From a virus: a DNA stretch of 37,502 nucleotides. Location: positions 1 to 37,502 of IMG/VR virus record IMGVR_UViG_3300042504_000547. One strand, 5' to 3'. Made by a program: the position numbers and the translations under genes. Below are positions 26,380 to 32,468 of the stretch, piece by piece; position 1 is the first letter of the stretch; each line of letters opens with the position of its first letter. The notes beneath the pieces were generated by a model, which saw nothing but the letters and a program-made list of their open reading frames with translations, was not told the DNA's origin and made no database searches.

Positions 26380-26777
26380 TGATTCCATTGGCTGCTTTAT
26401 TTGACGTAGGAATGAAGGTTTTAGATAAGGTTTTGCCTGACCCGGAGGCAAAGGCCAAGGCCCAAGCAATGCTTTTAGAAATGCAGCAAAAGGGTGAACT
26501 TGCCAAACTTCAAGCCGACATGAATGAGCAAGACAACCTGACCAAACGGGCTGAGGCCGATATGAAGTCGGACTCGTTGCTATCCAAGAATATCCGGCCT
26601 ATGACGCTAATCTTTATTTTGCTAACTTACACTGTTTTTGGAATGATGTCTGCTTGGGACATTGAGGTAAACAATAACTATGTAGAACTCTTGGGTCAGT
26701 GGGGGATGCTGATTATGTCCTTTTATTTCGGGGGGAGGACTCTTGAAAAGATTATGGACATGAAGGCAAAGAAATGA
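26379..26777 (+). CDS. Holin-like protein of the GTA/3TM type
   Basis: This encodes 132 residues. An amphipathic N-terminus and a charged helix (DPEAKAKAQAMLLEMQQKGE) are followed by a conserved-looking KNIRPMTLIFILLTYTVF (about 70-87) and a second hydrophobic segment, LGQWGMLIMSFYFGGRTLEK (about 108-127). This matches the layout of the 'holin of 3TMs, for gene-transfer release' family (PF11351, from memory). Its ATG starts on the previous stop and its stop overlaps the endolysin start (ATGA), the classic holin-endolysin coupling. Confidence 0.75.
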   Translation: MIPLAALFDVGMKVLDKVLPDPEAKAKAQAMLLEMQQKGELAKLQADMNEQDNLTKRAEADMKSDSLLSKNIRPMTLIFILLTYTVFGMMSAWDIEVNNNYVELLGQWGMLIMSFYFGGRTLEKIMDMKAKK

Positions 26778-27211
26778 ACTTATCGGAGAACTTTACATAT
26801 GATGAACTTACAAGAAGCGAAACAGCGGCTCGCCACGGGTTTGACAACACTCCAAACGAAGGTGAAGTCGATAATCTCAAGCGTCTTGCGGCTCTTCTCG
26901 AAGAGGTAAAAAAGGCTGTTGGCGGCAAGCCAGTAATGATAAATAGCGGCTTTCGTGCAAAGCAGACTAATGATGCTGTTGGCTCAAAGGATTCCAGCCA
27001 ACATAGGCTTGGCTGCGCCGCAGACATACGTGTACCCGGAATGACCCCACGGCAGGTTGTAGAGGCTTGTATAGAGGCTCAGGTGCCATTCGATCAGATT
27101 ATCCTTGAGTTTGATTCTTGGACGCATATCTCTGTGGCTAACACGCCTGACGCTGCGCTGCGAGGACAGAAATTAATTATTGACAAACAAGGCACTCGGA
27201 ACTATGCCTAA
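26774..27211 (+). CDS. Endolysin, M15 family peptidase
   Basis: This encodes 145 residues, the size of a single catalytic domain. The zinc-site signature of Peptidase_M15_3 (VanY/DD-peptidase-like) is clear: MINSGFR (55-61), S-x-H-x-x-G-x-A-x-D as SSQHRLGCAAD (H77 and D84), and a final WTHIS (H118). It would cut the peptide cross-links of murein. It has no signal peptide, so it depends on the upstream holin. No spanin pair is recognisable downstream. The ATG overlaps the holin stop. Confidence 0.9.
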   Translation: MNLSENFTYDELTRSETAARHGFDNTPNEGEVDNLKRLAALLEEVKKAVGGKPVMINSGFRAKQTNDAVGSKDSSQHRLGCAADIRVPGMTPRQVVEACIEAQVPFDQIILEFDSWTHISVANTPDAALRGQKLIIDKQGTRNYA

Positions 27212-27437
27212 GAAGAATGTGTCACTAGCCATCGGCAGGGGTGAGAAGTTACCAGTAAGCCGTGGCGCAGGGCTGACAGCCAAGGGTAGGGCTAAGTACA
27301 ATCGGGAGACAGGGAGTGATCTCAAGGCTCCGACAAAGGACACCAGTAGTGGCAGGCACAAGTCGTTCTGTGCTAGAAGCCGTAACTGGAAAGGTGAACG
27401 CGGCAGAGCCGCACGTAAACGATGGGGGTGTAGATGA
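27204..27437 (+). CDS. Small basic protein, DUF6321-like
   Basis: This encodes 77 residues. The ATG at 27204 lies in the end of the endolysin gene; an earlier in-frame opening would only add shadow sequence. It is extremely basic, with the recognisable run SLAIGRGEKLPVSRGAGLT, KYNRETGSDLKAP, HKSFCARSRNW and KGERGRAARKRWGCR. I associate this with the DUF6321 phage family (from memory). DNA binding, or a host-takeover or virion role, is possible; function is unknown. It overlaps the next gene by ATGA. Confidence 0.72.
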   Translation: MPKKNVSLAIGRGEKLPVSRGAGLTAKGRAKYNRETGSDLKAPTKDTSSGRHKSFCARSRNWKGERGRAARKRWGCR

Positions 27438-27571
27438 AAGCCAAAGGACTGTATTACAACATCAATAAGCGGCGTAAAGAAGGCAAAACGCCTAAGAAGC
27501 CCGGACAACCCGGATACCCAACACGCGAGGCTTTTGTGCGATCCGCTAAGACCGCACGTAAACCACGCTAA
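27434..27571 (+). CDS. Tiny basic protein ending the rightward unit
   Basis: This encodes 45 residues: it begins MKAKGLYYNINKRRKEGK and ends FVRSAKTARKPR. It is basic, with a Pro/Gly linker and no hydrophobic core. Its ATG overlaps the upstream stop (ATGA). It is the last gene before the terminator. It pairs naturally with the preceding basic protein, and the two might act together on nucleic acid (inference). Confidence 0.58.
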   Translation: MKAKGLYYNINKRRKEGKTPKKPGQPGYPTREAFVRSAKTARKPR

Positions 27572-27610
27572 TCTCTCCTTCCCTGCCTTACCTTCCCGGC
27601 AGGCTTGAAC

Positions 27611-27638
27611 CCCCCGGTCTAGTGCCGGGGGTTTTTTT
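27611..27638 (+). terminator. Rho-independent terminator of the rightward unit
   Basis: A 7-bp GC stem, CCCCCGG (27611-27617) with CCGGGGG (27625-27631), has a 7-base loop and is followed by seven T (27632-27638). It closes the plus-strand structural and lysis unit. The stop codon of the convergent minus-strand gene begins at 27637 within the T-run, so the two units meet end to end. The T-run on the other strand is weak, so it acts mainly rightward. Confidence 0.9.
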
Positions 27639-27873
27639 ATATTTTGTTTACCTGATCGCAAATCACGCTGGCTATCGTAGCCCTGATCTCAGCGCTTCCA
27701 TCCACCATCTTTGCCACTACGCGATTATTCGAATCAATGATCTCAATGCTGCCATCCTTACGCGACATAACCACCCAAGGCACAGCGCACATATCCTTAA
27801 CCCATTCTGGCTCGCTACCCACCTCATGTTGCCACCTCTCCTGATCGTCAGCCATTTCGTGTAATGTACTCAT
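27637..27873 (-). CDS. Small hypothetical protein, last leftward gene
   Basis: This encodes 78 residues. GAGGAA lies seven bases before the ATG. It is mixed alpha/beta, with VPWVVMSRKDGSIEIIDSNN (about 31-50) looking like a strand-turn-strand and a helical C-terminus (ATIASVICDQVNKI). Two Cys are present and no family is recognised. It overlaps the upstream glycosyltransferase gene by 26 bases. Confidence 0.6.
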   Translation of the reverse strand: MSTLHEMADDQERWQHEVGSEPEWVKDMCAVPWVVMSRKDGSIEIIDSNNRVVAKMVDGSAEIRATIASVICDQVNKI

Positions 27874-28618
27874 TACTTGGTTCCTCTTTAGTTTCTACCA
27901 GTTGGCCAGAAAAATTATACGTTCCAAAGTGCCCAATCTTGCACCAAGGAGCAGCCCACACTTTACCCCCAAGTTTTCTCCATTCGTGACAAAAGTGGTA
28001 ATCTTCACTTAAAAGCCGCTGGCTTTCAGGGTCTATGCTTTCCGTAAAAAATCTGTAGACTTGCTTGCCACCGGGCATGTGACTCATATCGTTTCTAAAT
28101 ATGGGCGTAGTGGGAATCATCTGCTCAAAAACTTCCCGCTTAATCAGCATGATCCCAGTTCCACCTGCTGCTATCTCAAATGGCTGATTGTTTGGCACCG
28201 TGATGCTGGCAGAACCATCAAGCAAGTTGACCACAAACGAGCCAGTGAACTTGGATAAGTCCTCTTCACCGCGTAGTGCTGCTGCCTTGACCGAACCCCA
28301 GTTGATCTCTTTCTTGGGGCACATACCAACAATAACCTCGCGGTCAGCGGTAATCATGTGATAAATGTCAGAGCCGCGCCATTGCTGGTCTGCATCAATA
28401 AATAGCAGGTGCGTGTTATCAGTCTCTAAGAACTGGCTAACTAGGTTATTCCTTGCCCGTGTAATCAGGCTTTCATTGAACATGAAGGCACAGGACAGCC
28501 GAATGTTTTTACTGCTTAGTACCCCAGACATATCCAACAACGACTGCACGAATACGCCCGTACAGTTTCCACCGTACATTGGCGTAGCCAAAAAAATCTT
28601 GATTTTCGGTTCTTCCAT
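27848..28618 (-). CDS. Glycosyltransferase-like protein 1 (GT-A fold)
   Basis: This encodes 256 residues. It begins with a Rossmann-like strand (IKIFLATPMYGG), then NESLITRARNNLV (48-60), a donor-site pattern common in phage and bacterial family-2-like transferases, and a metal-binding DxD as FIDADQQW (73-80). C-terminal SEDYHFCHEWRKLGGKVWAA fits the E/D-D-x-x-F-C acceptor region. It would move an activated sugar onto an unknown acceptor. GGAGG precedes the ATG. Together with the second transferase and the RmlB-like gene in the same unit it suggests glycan modification. Confidence 0.75.
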   Translation of the reverse strand: MEEPKIKIFLATPMYGGNCTGVFVQSLLDMSGVLSSKNIRLSCAFMFNESLITRARNNLVSQFLETDNTHLLFIDADQQWRGSDIYHMITADREVIVGMCPKKEINWGSVKAAALRGEEDLSKFTGSFVVNLLDGSASITVPNNQPFEIAAGGTGIMLIKREVFEQMIPTTPIFRNDMSHMPGGKQVYRFFTESIDPESQRLLSEDYHFCHEWRKLGGKVWAAPWCKIGHFGTYNFSGQLVETKEEPSNEYITRNG

Positions 28619-28668
28619 ACTGCCTCCATTTGTGAGGGGTGCCAGAATCGCTGCCCCTCGTCAACGTC

Positions 28669-29031
28669 CTAATCACCGTCTTTTGCGGACGGATGCACCT
28701 CTGGCTGTGCGGGGGGTAATTCATTTCCTAAAAACTTGAGCATGTCCTCCCATCTGACTAAAGCCAATGACTTCTCGCCATCAGCCCTCATCACTACGAT
28801 GGGAGTCTGCCCTTCCTTACATGATGCCTCTGCCTGCTTCATAAACTCATATACAGCGATTTTGCGGCGGCGCTTACATTCGATCACGAACTGCTCAAGG
28901 ATGATGTCACCCTCGCCAGCCTCCTGATACTGCACTAGGTTGCGCCGTGTCTTATAGCCAAGAATCATGTATAGATCATTGACTACATCTCTCTCGTACT
29001 GCGCTCCGCGCTGACGCTGTAACTTGCCCAT
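28669..29031 (-). CDS. PD-(D/E)xK nuclease, VRR-NUC / Holliday-junction-resolvase-like
   Basis: This encodes 120 residues. The nuclease core is visible: E13 in the N-terminal helix (QRQRGAQYERDVV), D42 in EAGEGDIIL, E-x-K as ECKRRRK (E51, K53), and Q66 in the following helix. This matches archaeal Hjc-type and VRR-NUC enzymes that cut branched DNA. It would resolve replication or recombination intermediates before packaging. The C-terminal 25 residues are Pro-rich and outside the core. It is coupled to the upstream Cys-rich peptide gene by a TAATG overlap. Confidence 0.75.
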   Translation of the reverse strand: MGKLQRQRGAQYERDVVNDLYMILGYKTRRNLVQYQEAGEGDIILEQFVIECKRRRKIAVYEFMKQAEASCKEGQTPIVVMRADGEKSLALVRWEDMLKFLGNELPPAQPEVHPSAKDGD

Positions 29032-29180
29032 TAAAAGCAGGTCGTGTTACAACTACCAGCATAACAGCAGGTCGTACAGGTAATCATCTTGCCATTACTC
29101 ATAATCGTGTGGGTTGTACAACTAGCATAGACTGCGCCTGCAAATGTCAAACCTATCACCGCCATAAAAATTTTCTTCAT
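29031..29180 (-). CDS. 49-residue secreted Cys-rich peptide
   Basis: The sequence is MKKIFMAVIGLTFAGAVYAS followed by a 29-residue mature part. The first 19-20 residues are a textbook signal peptide: Lys-Lys, a hydrophobic core, then a VYA-S cleavage site. The mature part carries six Cys (residues 21, 35, 38, 39, 44 and 48) in 29 residues, enough for three disulphides or a metal site. It lies within the DNA-recombination block but would act in the periplasm. I know no family. AAGGGGAA upstream serves as the ribosome-binding site. Confidence 0.6.
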   Translation of the reverse strand: MKKIFMAVIGLTFAGAVYASCTTHTIMSNGKMITCTTCCYAGSCNTTCF

Positions 29181-29192
29181 TTTTGATTCCCC

Positions 29193-29471
29193 TTAAAAAG
29201 GTACATCGTCATCCAAGTCATCTACTGACTTGCTAGGAACTGGTTGCACGTTCTGCTTGTAGCCGGGATCGGGCTTCCAGTTATCTTCCTTCAGGGAGAT
29301 TAGCGGCCCCCTTCCAGATTGCTTAGTCCATGCAGCAATCTTCAATGTCTCGCCTGCTGCATAGGCACGTTCTAATTTTAACTCTCCCTTCCAATCTGGG
29401 CCTTTACCTTCTGCTTTTTTAGTGTTGGTCAATAATACGCCAGTACCCGGTTTGCGCTCTTCGTATGCCAT
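29193..29471 (-). CDS. Small protein with SSB-type acidic tail
   Basis: This encodes 92 residues. The body is mildly basic and beta-rich with aromatics (PDWKGELKLERAYAAGETLK, IAAWTKQSGRGPLISL). The end, VDDLDDDVPF, closely resembles the conserved acidic tip of bacterial SSB (DDDIPF), which recruits RecO, PriA, Pol III chi and exonuclease I. The length is half that of a normal SSB, so it is either a minimal OB-fold protein or a decoy of the SSB tail. It sits in the recombination block, with AAGGAAAG upstream of the ATG. Confidence 0.68.
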   Translation of the reverse strand: MAYEERKPGTGVLLTNTKKAEGKGPDWKGELKLERAYAAGETLKIAAWTKQSGRGPLISLKEDNWKPDPGYKQNVQPVPSKSVDDLDDDVPF

Positions 29472-29699
29472 CTACTTTCCTTTCGCCAAATGATAACGTG
29501 CAAACATCTTGCCGTTTTGTTTTACATCTTCCGTGATTATGTTATGCCCTGCTTTACGCAAGTCATCGATCCTTGCTGCCAACCTTGCACAGCCAAATAA
29601 ACTCAAAGCGTTCATCGCGGTTAGGCTATTACCCTTGCTTAAATAATTCAAAATCTCTCCGTTTTGTGTGCGCTTTGTGTTACTTGCTACCTGCTCCAA
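29472..29699 (-). CDS. Small helix-turn-helix protein
   Basis: This encodes 75 residues. TTG at 29699 is the only reasonable start, since an in-frame stop lies shortly upstream. The pattern NGEILNYLSKGNSLTAMNAL, then CARLAARIDDLRKAGHNIIT and ARYHLAKGK is the winged helix-turn-helix seen in many phage 'HTH_39'-like proteins (from memory). It probably binds DNA as a regulator or replication accessory. The stop directly abuts the ATG of the downstream SSB-tailed gene. Confidence 0.7.
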   Translation of the reverse strand: MEQVASNTKRTQNGEILNYLSKGNSLTAMNALSLFGCARLAARIDDLRKAGHNIITEDVKQNGKMFARYHLAKGK

Positions 29700-29710
29700 G
29701 ATTGGCCTAA

Positions 29711-30532
29711 TTACTTTGGGAGTGCGTCACTCGCTGCCTTGAGCAAACCTGCCGTGATCCGGTCTGCAATCTCTACGTGCACACCCTTCAAAAGGCTCTG
29801 AGTGGCTTCATTGGCAGAGATAAGATCACTAATCTTTTGCACCTTCTCCTCACCAGATAGTTTTTTGGAGTCCAAAATCTTAATGCCCATCTTCTCAAAG
29901 GCGGCTAGATAATCATCTTCGTTTTGATGGTGGGAGTACGGATCATCTGAGCCGGGTAGCAATAAGGCCCAATCACCCTGCGGCTCTTCAATCACCGTAG
30001 GAATCGGCTCTGCCTGCGGGATTACAATACTTTCCTTATGGGCATTAGGGATTGTTTCGACTTCGGTTTCATCGAGCATCCCAAGTCCGCAATGAGCCAA
30101 CACTGATCGGCGTATCGCTTTGGTAGTGCATTTAAGCACTGCGTTAGCAAGTGCATCTCCCTTGAGGTTTCCAATGCTAACAGCCCCTTGATTTTCGCTA
30201 GAGCGTCCATCAGCCCCGGTAACTCTGACTGAGACAACGTAAATATCATCGACCCGTTCTTTATTTGTAATCTGAGTTGACAGTTTGTGGAGGTTACAGA
30301 GTTGTTGTGTGGCTCCTGAATTGGCATATAGCACCTGCTTTCCGCTAAGGTTCAGCAGGTCAAACGGTTTGGCGCTTGGATCAAGGCCAATCTGTTTACA
30401 ACGGTAGTTGTAGTATTGAACCTTCTGAACTTGGTTTAGCCCCGACAAGTCCCCTTTTGTTACGATTGATTCAATGATCGCTGGATCGATAACAGCGACC
30501 TCACCCTTTGGCATACTGATTACATTACTCAT
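29711..30532 (-). CDS. RecT/SSAP-like single-strand annealing protein
   Basis: This encodes 273 residues. The pattern NQVQKVQYYNYRCKQIGLDP, then SAKPFDLLNLSGKQVLYANS and KAIRRSVLAHCGLGMLDETE is typical of a phage annealing-protein group related to RecT/Sak proteins (from memory). The last 110 residues are acidic and variable. The adjacent upstream gene is a YqaJ-type exonuclease, the classic two-component recombination pair. The site AGGGGCTAAAT precedes the ATG. Expected role: anneal single strands during phage recombination or concatemer formation. Confidence 0.72.
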   Translation of the reverse strand: MSNVISMPKGEVAVIDPAIIESIVTKGDLSGLNQVQKVQYYNYRCKQIGLDPSAKPFDLLNLSGKQVLYANSGATQQLCNLHKLSTQITNKERVDDIYVVSVRVTGADGRSSENQGAVSIGNLKGDALANAVLKCTTKAIRRSVLAHCGLGMLDETEVETIPNAHKESIVIPQAEPIPTVIEEPQGDWALLLPGSDDPYSHHQNEDDYLAAFEKMGIKILDSKKLSGEEKVQKISDLISANEATQSLLKGVHVEIADRITAGLLKAASDALPK

Positions 30533-30542
30533 ATTTAGCCCC

Positions 30543-31445
30543 TTACTTGATTAGAAAACGCCGACTACCCGGCTGCTCGACTACAAACTTCTCATAAGTC
30601 TCTGGTAATGCCTGCTTCAAAAGGTCAGCAGAGAATCGCTTGCTTGGCTTGCTAGACTTCCAAGTGGCAAGGATTGATCCATCGAAAGCCTTAAGTGTGG
30701 CCTTCGATTGCATAGCCGCTTGGATCATCTGCTTCAACCCTTCTTCGGCTTCCTCGTACTCTTTCATCTTGGCCTTGATCTGACCTAGTTGTTGGCAGGC
30801 TAACTCAAGCGCAGCGTTAGCCACCATGTCTGAGCCATCGTCAACCTTATATAGGTCTTTGGTTGCGTCAGCCATAGTCACTGGGTTCCAGTTCTTTGTC
30901 TGCACCTGCGCCCAAAACTCAGCCATAGCCCTGATGTGAGCCTCGGCTTCCAACTGTGTAAAGTTTTGCGGGAAATGGCATAACTCCTGACCACCAAACA
31001 GAACTACTAACACGATGTTCTGCACCCCCTCATGGACTATCTGCTCATGCAGGCATTGAGCGCGATACTTCTCAGAGATCATCTCCGTACCGTCATCTCC
31101 GTATTTTTTGCGCTGGTGTACGCCAAGGTTCTTGACCTCGTAGAGAGTCTTGCCATCGGTAGAGATGTAGTCGAAGTGTGAGGCCATCCAGTTATGCTTT
31201 GAATTGTGCAGCGTGTAGTCTGCGTCTTTGAACTCCCAACCCCACCTGCCGGCAGCGATCCGCATAATAGGTTCTTGCATCAGCAAGCCCATCTGTACGG
31301 GTTCTACGTCTGAGAGATCAGGAGCGTCTTTTTGCCCCGTCTTTTGCAGGTAGACTTCACCGCCCTTACCTTCAGCGATCATCCCCGCATCAGATGACCA
31401 GATTGCCTTGTCACGAATGGCAAGGTCTTTTTCGCTTAATGCCAT
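30543..31445 (-). CDS. YqaJ/lambda-Exo-type recombination exonuclease
   Basis: This encodes 300 residues from the ATG at 31445; the TTG four codons upstream is not needed because GGGGG (31451-31455) is well placed for the ATG. Core motifs of the PD-(D/E)xK exonuclease fold are E58 (LMQEPIMR), D92 (ASHFDYI), E103-x-K105 (LYEVKNLG), and a downstream Gln helix (YRAQCLHEQ). The C-terminal third is a helical coiled region. It would resect dsDNA ends 5'-3' to load the annealing protein encoded next. Confidence 0.82.
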   Translation of the reverse strand: MALSEKDLAIRDKAIWSSDAGMIAEGKGGEVYLQKTGQKDAPDLSDVEPVQMGLLMQEPIMRIAAGRWGWEFKDADYTLHNSKHNWMASHFDYISTDGKTLYEVKNLGVHQRKKYGDDGTEMISEKYRAQCLHEQIVHEGVQNIVLVVLFGGQELCHFPQNFTQLEAEAHIRAMAEFWAQVQTKNWNPVTMADATKDLYKVDDGSDMVANAALELACQQLGQIKAKMKEYEEAEEGLKQMIQAAMQSKATLKAFDGSILATWKSSKPSKRFSADLLKQALPETYEKFVVEQPGSRRFLIK

Positions 31446-31472
31446 ATCAGCCCCCAAATTAAGTTAGCGAAG

Positions 31473-32180
31473 TTACACGTTACTACAGAAATATCGTTTA
31501 TGCAAGAGTGGTCTATTAAGTTTAAGCCAATCTTCTGCTTCCATTGTGTTCTTGCTGTCCGTGCCATGCCCACGGCCTATCGTACTGCTGCCTACGTGAT
31601 GCACATAGGCGCGGGATAGGAAGTGCTTATAGCCATCGTCTGACATATCGTGGCAGGCCACGTTGTCTGAGTAGAAGTTGATTGGCGGGAATCCGGGCCA
31701 GCCCTCCTTATCGACACTGGCAAAGAGTGGCGCAGTCCATTCCACCTGTGCAATCGTGTCCTCACTAGCCCACTTCATGCCTGCCCAAGTGTCATTATCG
31801 GCCTTGGCGCGGATGTTCTGAGGCATGGTAGCCATGTTGCTACGGGCAGACACAAAACCTACCTTGTGCCCCTGTTGCTTGAGTAAAACCCGATCATGGC
31901 AAAGCAGCCAGTAACTATTGGGATCAAGTACAACGTCATCGTTAGCCATGATTACAGTCTCATGCCCATCTAAAAACGCTTGGGTTATGGCATGGTTAAA
32001 CGAATCTCCAAAGTTAGACTTATCGTTTTCCCCTAGCCACTTCACAAAGTCCCAGCACTGAATCGTGTTCCAGTTTCCATAAACGTAGACTTGAGTTTCC
32101 CGTGGAACATACTGCTCAATGCTTGAGAGTAGTACGTTTATAGATTTACTGCCCTTCGTTGCGATTACGATTGGTGTCAT
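31473..32180 (-). CDS. Glycosyltransferase-like protein 2
   Basis: This encodes 235 residues. The N-terminal strand (TPIVIATKGSKSINVLLSSI) and the acidic metal motif MANDDVVLD (78-86) suggest a GT-A fold. HHVGSSTIGRGHG (194-206) recalls the H-x-x-G-x-S loop seen in family-2-type enzymes. It is distinct from the first transferase. The acceptor is unknown. GGAG is eight bases upstream. It overlaps the upstream micro-membrane gene by ATGA. Confidence 0.68.
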   Translation of the reverse strand: MTPIVIATKGSKSINVLLSSIEQYVPRETQVYVYGNWNTIQCWDFVKWLGENDKSNFGDSFNHAITQAFLDGHETVIMANDDVVLDPNSYWLLCHDRVLLKQQGHKVGFVSARSNMATMPQNIRAKADNDTWAGMKWASEDTIAQVEWTAPLFASVDKEGWPGFPPINFYSDNVACHDMSDDGYKHFLSRAYVHHVGSSTIGRGHGTDSKNTMEAEDWLKLNRPLLHKRYFCSNV

Positions 32181-32260
32181 CGGTCATCTCCAAAGCCAAT
32201 GTAAATGCCAATGGCTACGACTATAGCCAAGAGCATGAATAACTCTATAAGCCAGTTCAT
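32177..32260 (-). CDS. 27-residue membrane micro-protein
   Basis: The sequence is MNWLIELFMLLAIVVAIGIY, then IGFGDDR. It is a single transmembrane span with an acidic/basic tail, like the 26-residue protein at 702-782 (both end in an acidic-acidic-Arg or Glu-Asp-Arg close). It is bounded on both sides by ATGA overlaps, which is the main support. It lies between a glycosyltransferase and a small soluble protein. Confidence 0.5.
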   Translation of the reverse strand: MNWLIELFMLLAIVVAIGIYIGFGDDR

Positions 32261-32466
32261 ATCGACTCCTCTACCCTGATGATTACCCGCACTGGCTTGG
32301 CCTTGGCAAACCAGTAGGCATCAGTATCCAAGAAGGTCTGAGCGTCTTTACGGGTACGGAAGGTCATGGTTTTGAATGGTATGACAAATTGGTAATGCAA
32401 GAGGTCGGGTCGTTGAACGAACCTGCCACGCTTGTCTTGCAGTGCCCAACACTTAATCTTTATCAT
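32257..32466 (-). CDS. Small basic aromatic protein
   Basis: This encodes 69 residues from the ATG at 32466; a GTG four codons upstream overlaps the RmlB-like stop but sits on its own Shine-Dalgarno. The product is beta-rich with many aromatics and basic residues (KCWALQDKRGRFVQRPDLLH, TMTFRTRKDAQTFLD). No family is recognised. It starts two bases after the dehydratase stop and overlaps the next micro-gene (ATGA). Confidence 0.58.
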   Translation of the reverse strand: MIKIKCWALQDKRGRFVQRPDLLHYQFVIPFKTMTFRTRKDAQTFLDTDAYWFAKAKPVRVIIRVEESI

Positions 32467-32468
32467 TT

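Noticed and set aside
28634-28659. GAGGGG/CCCCTC hairpin between two leftward genes
   Set aside because: The loop is long and there is no T-run, so it is not called as a terminator; it may be a chance stem.
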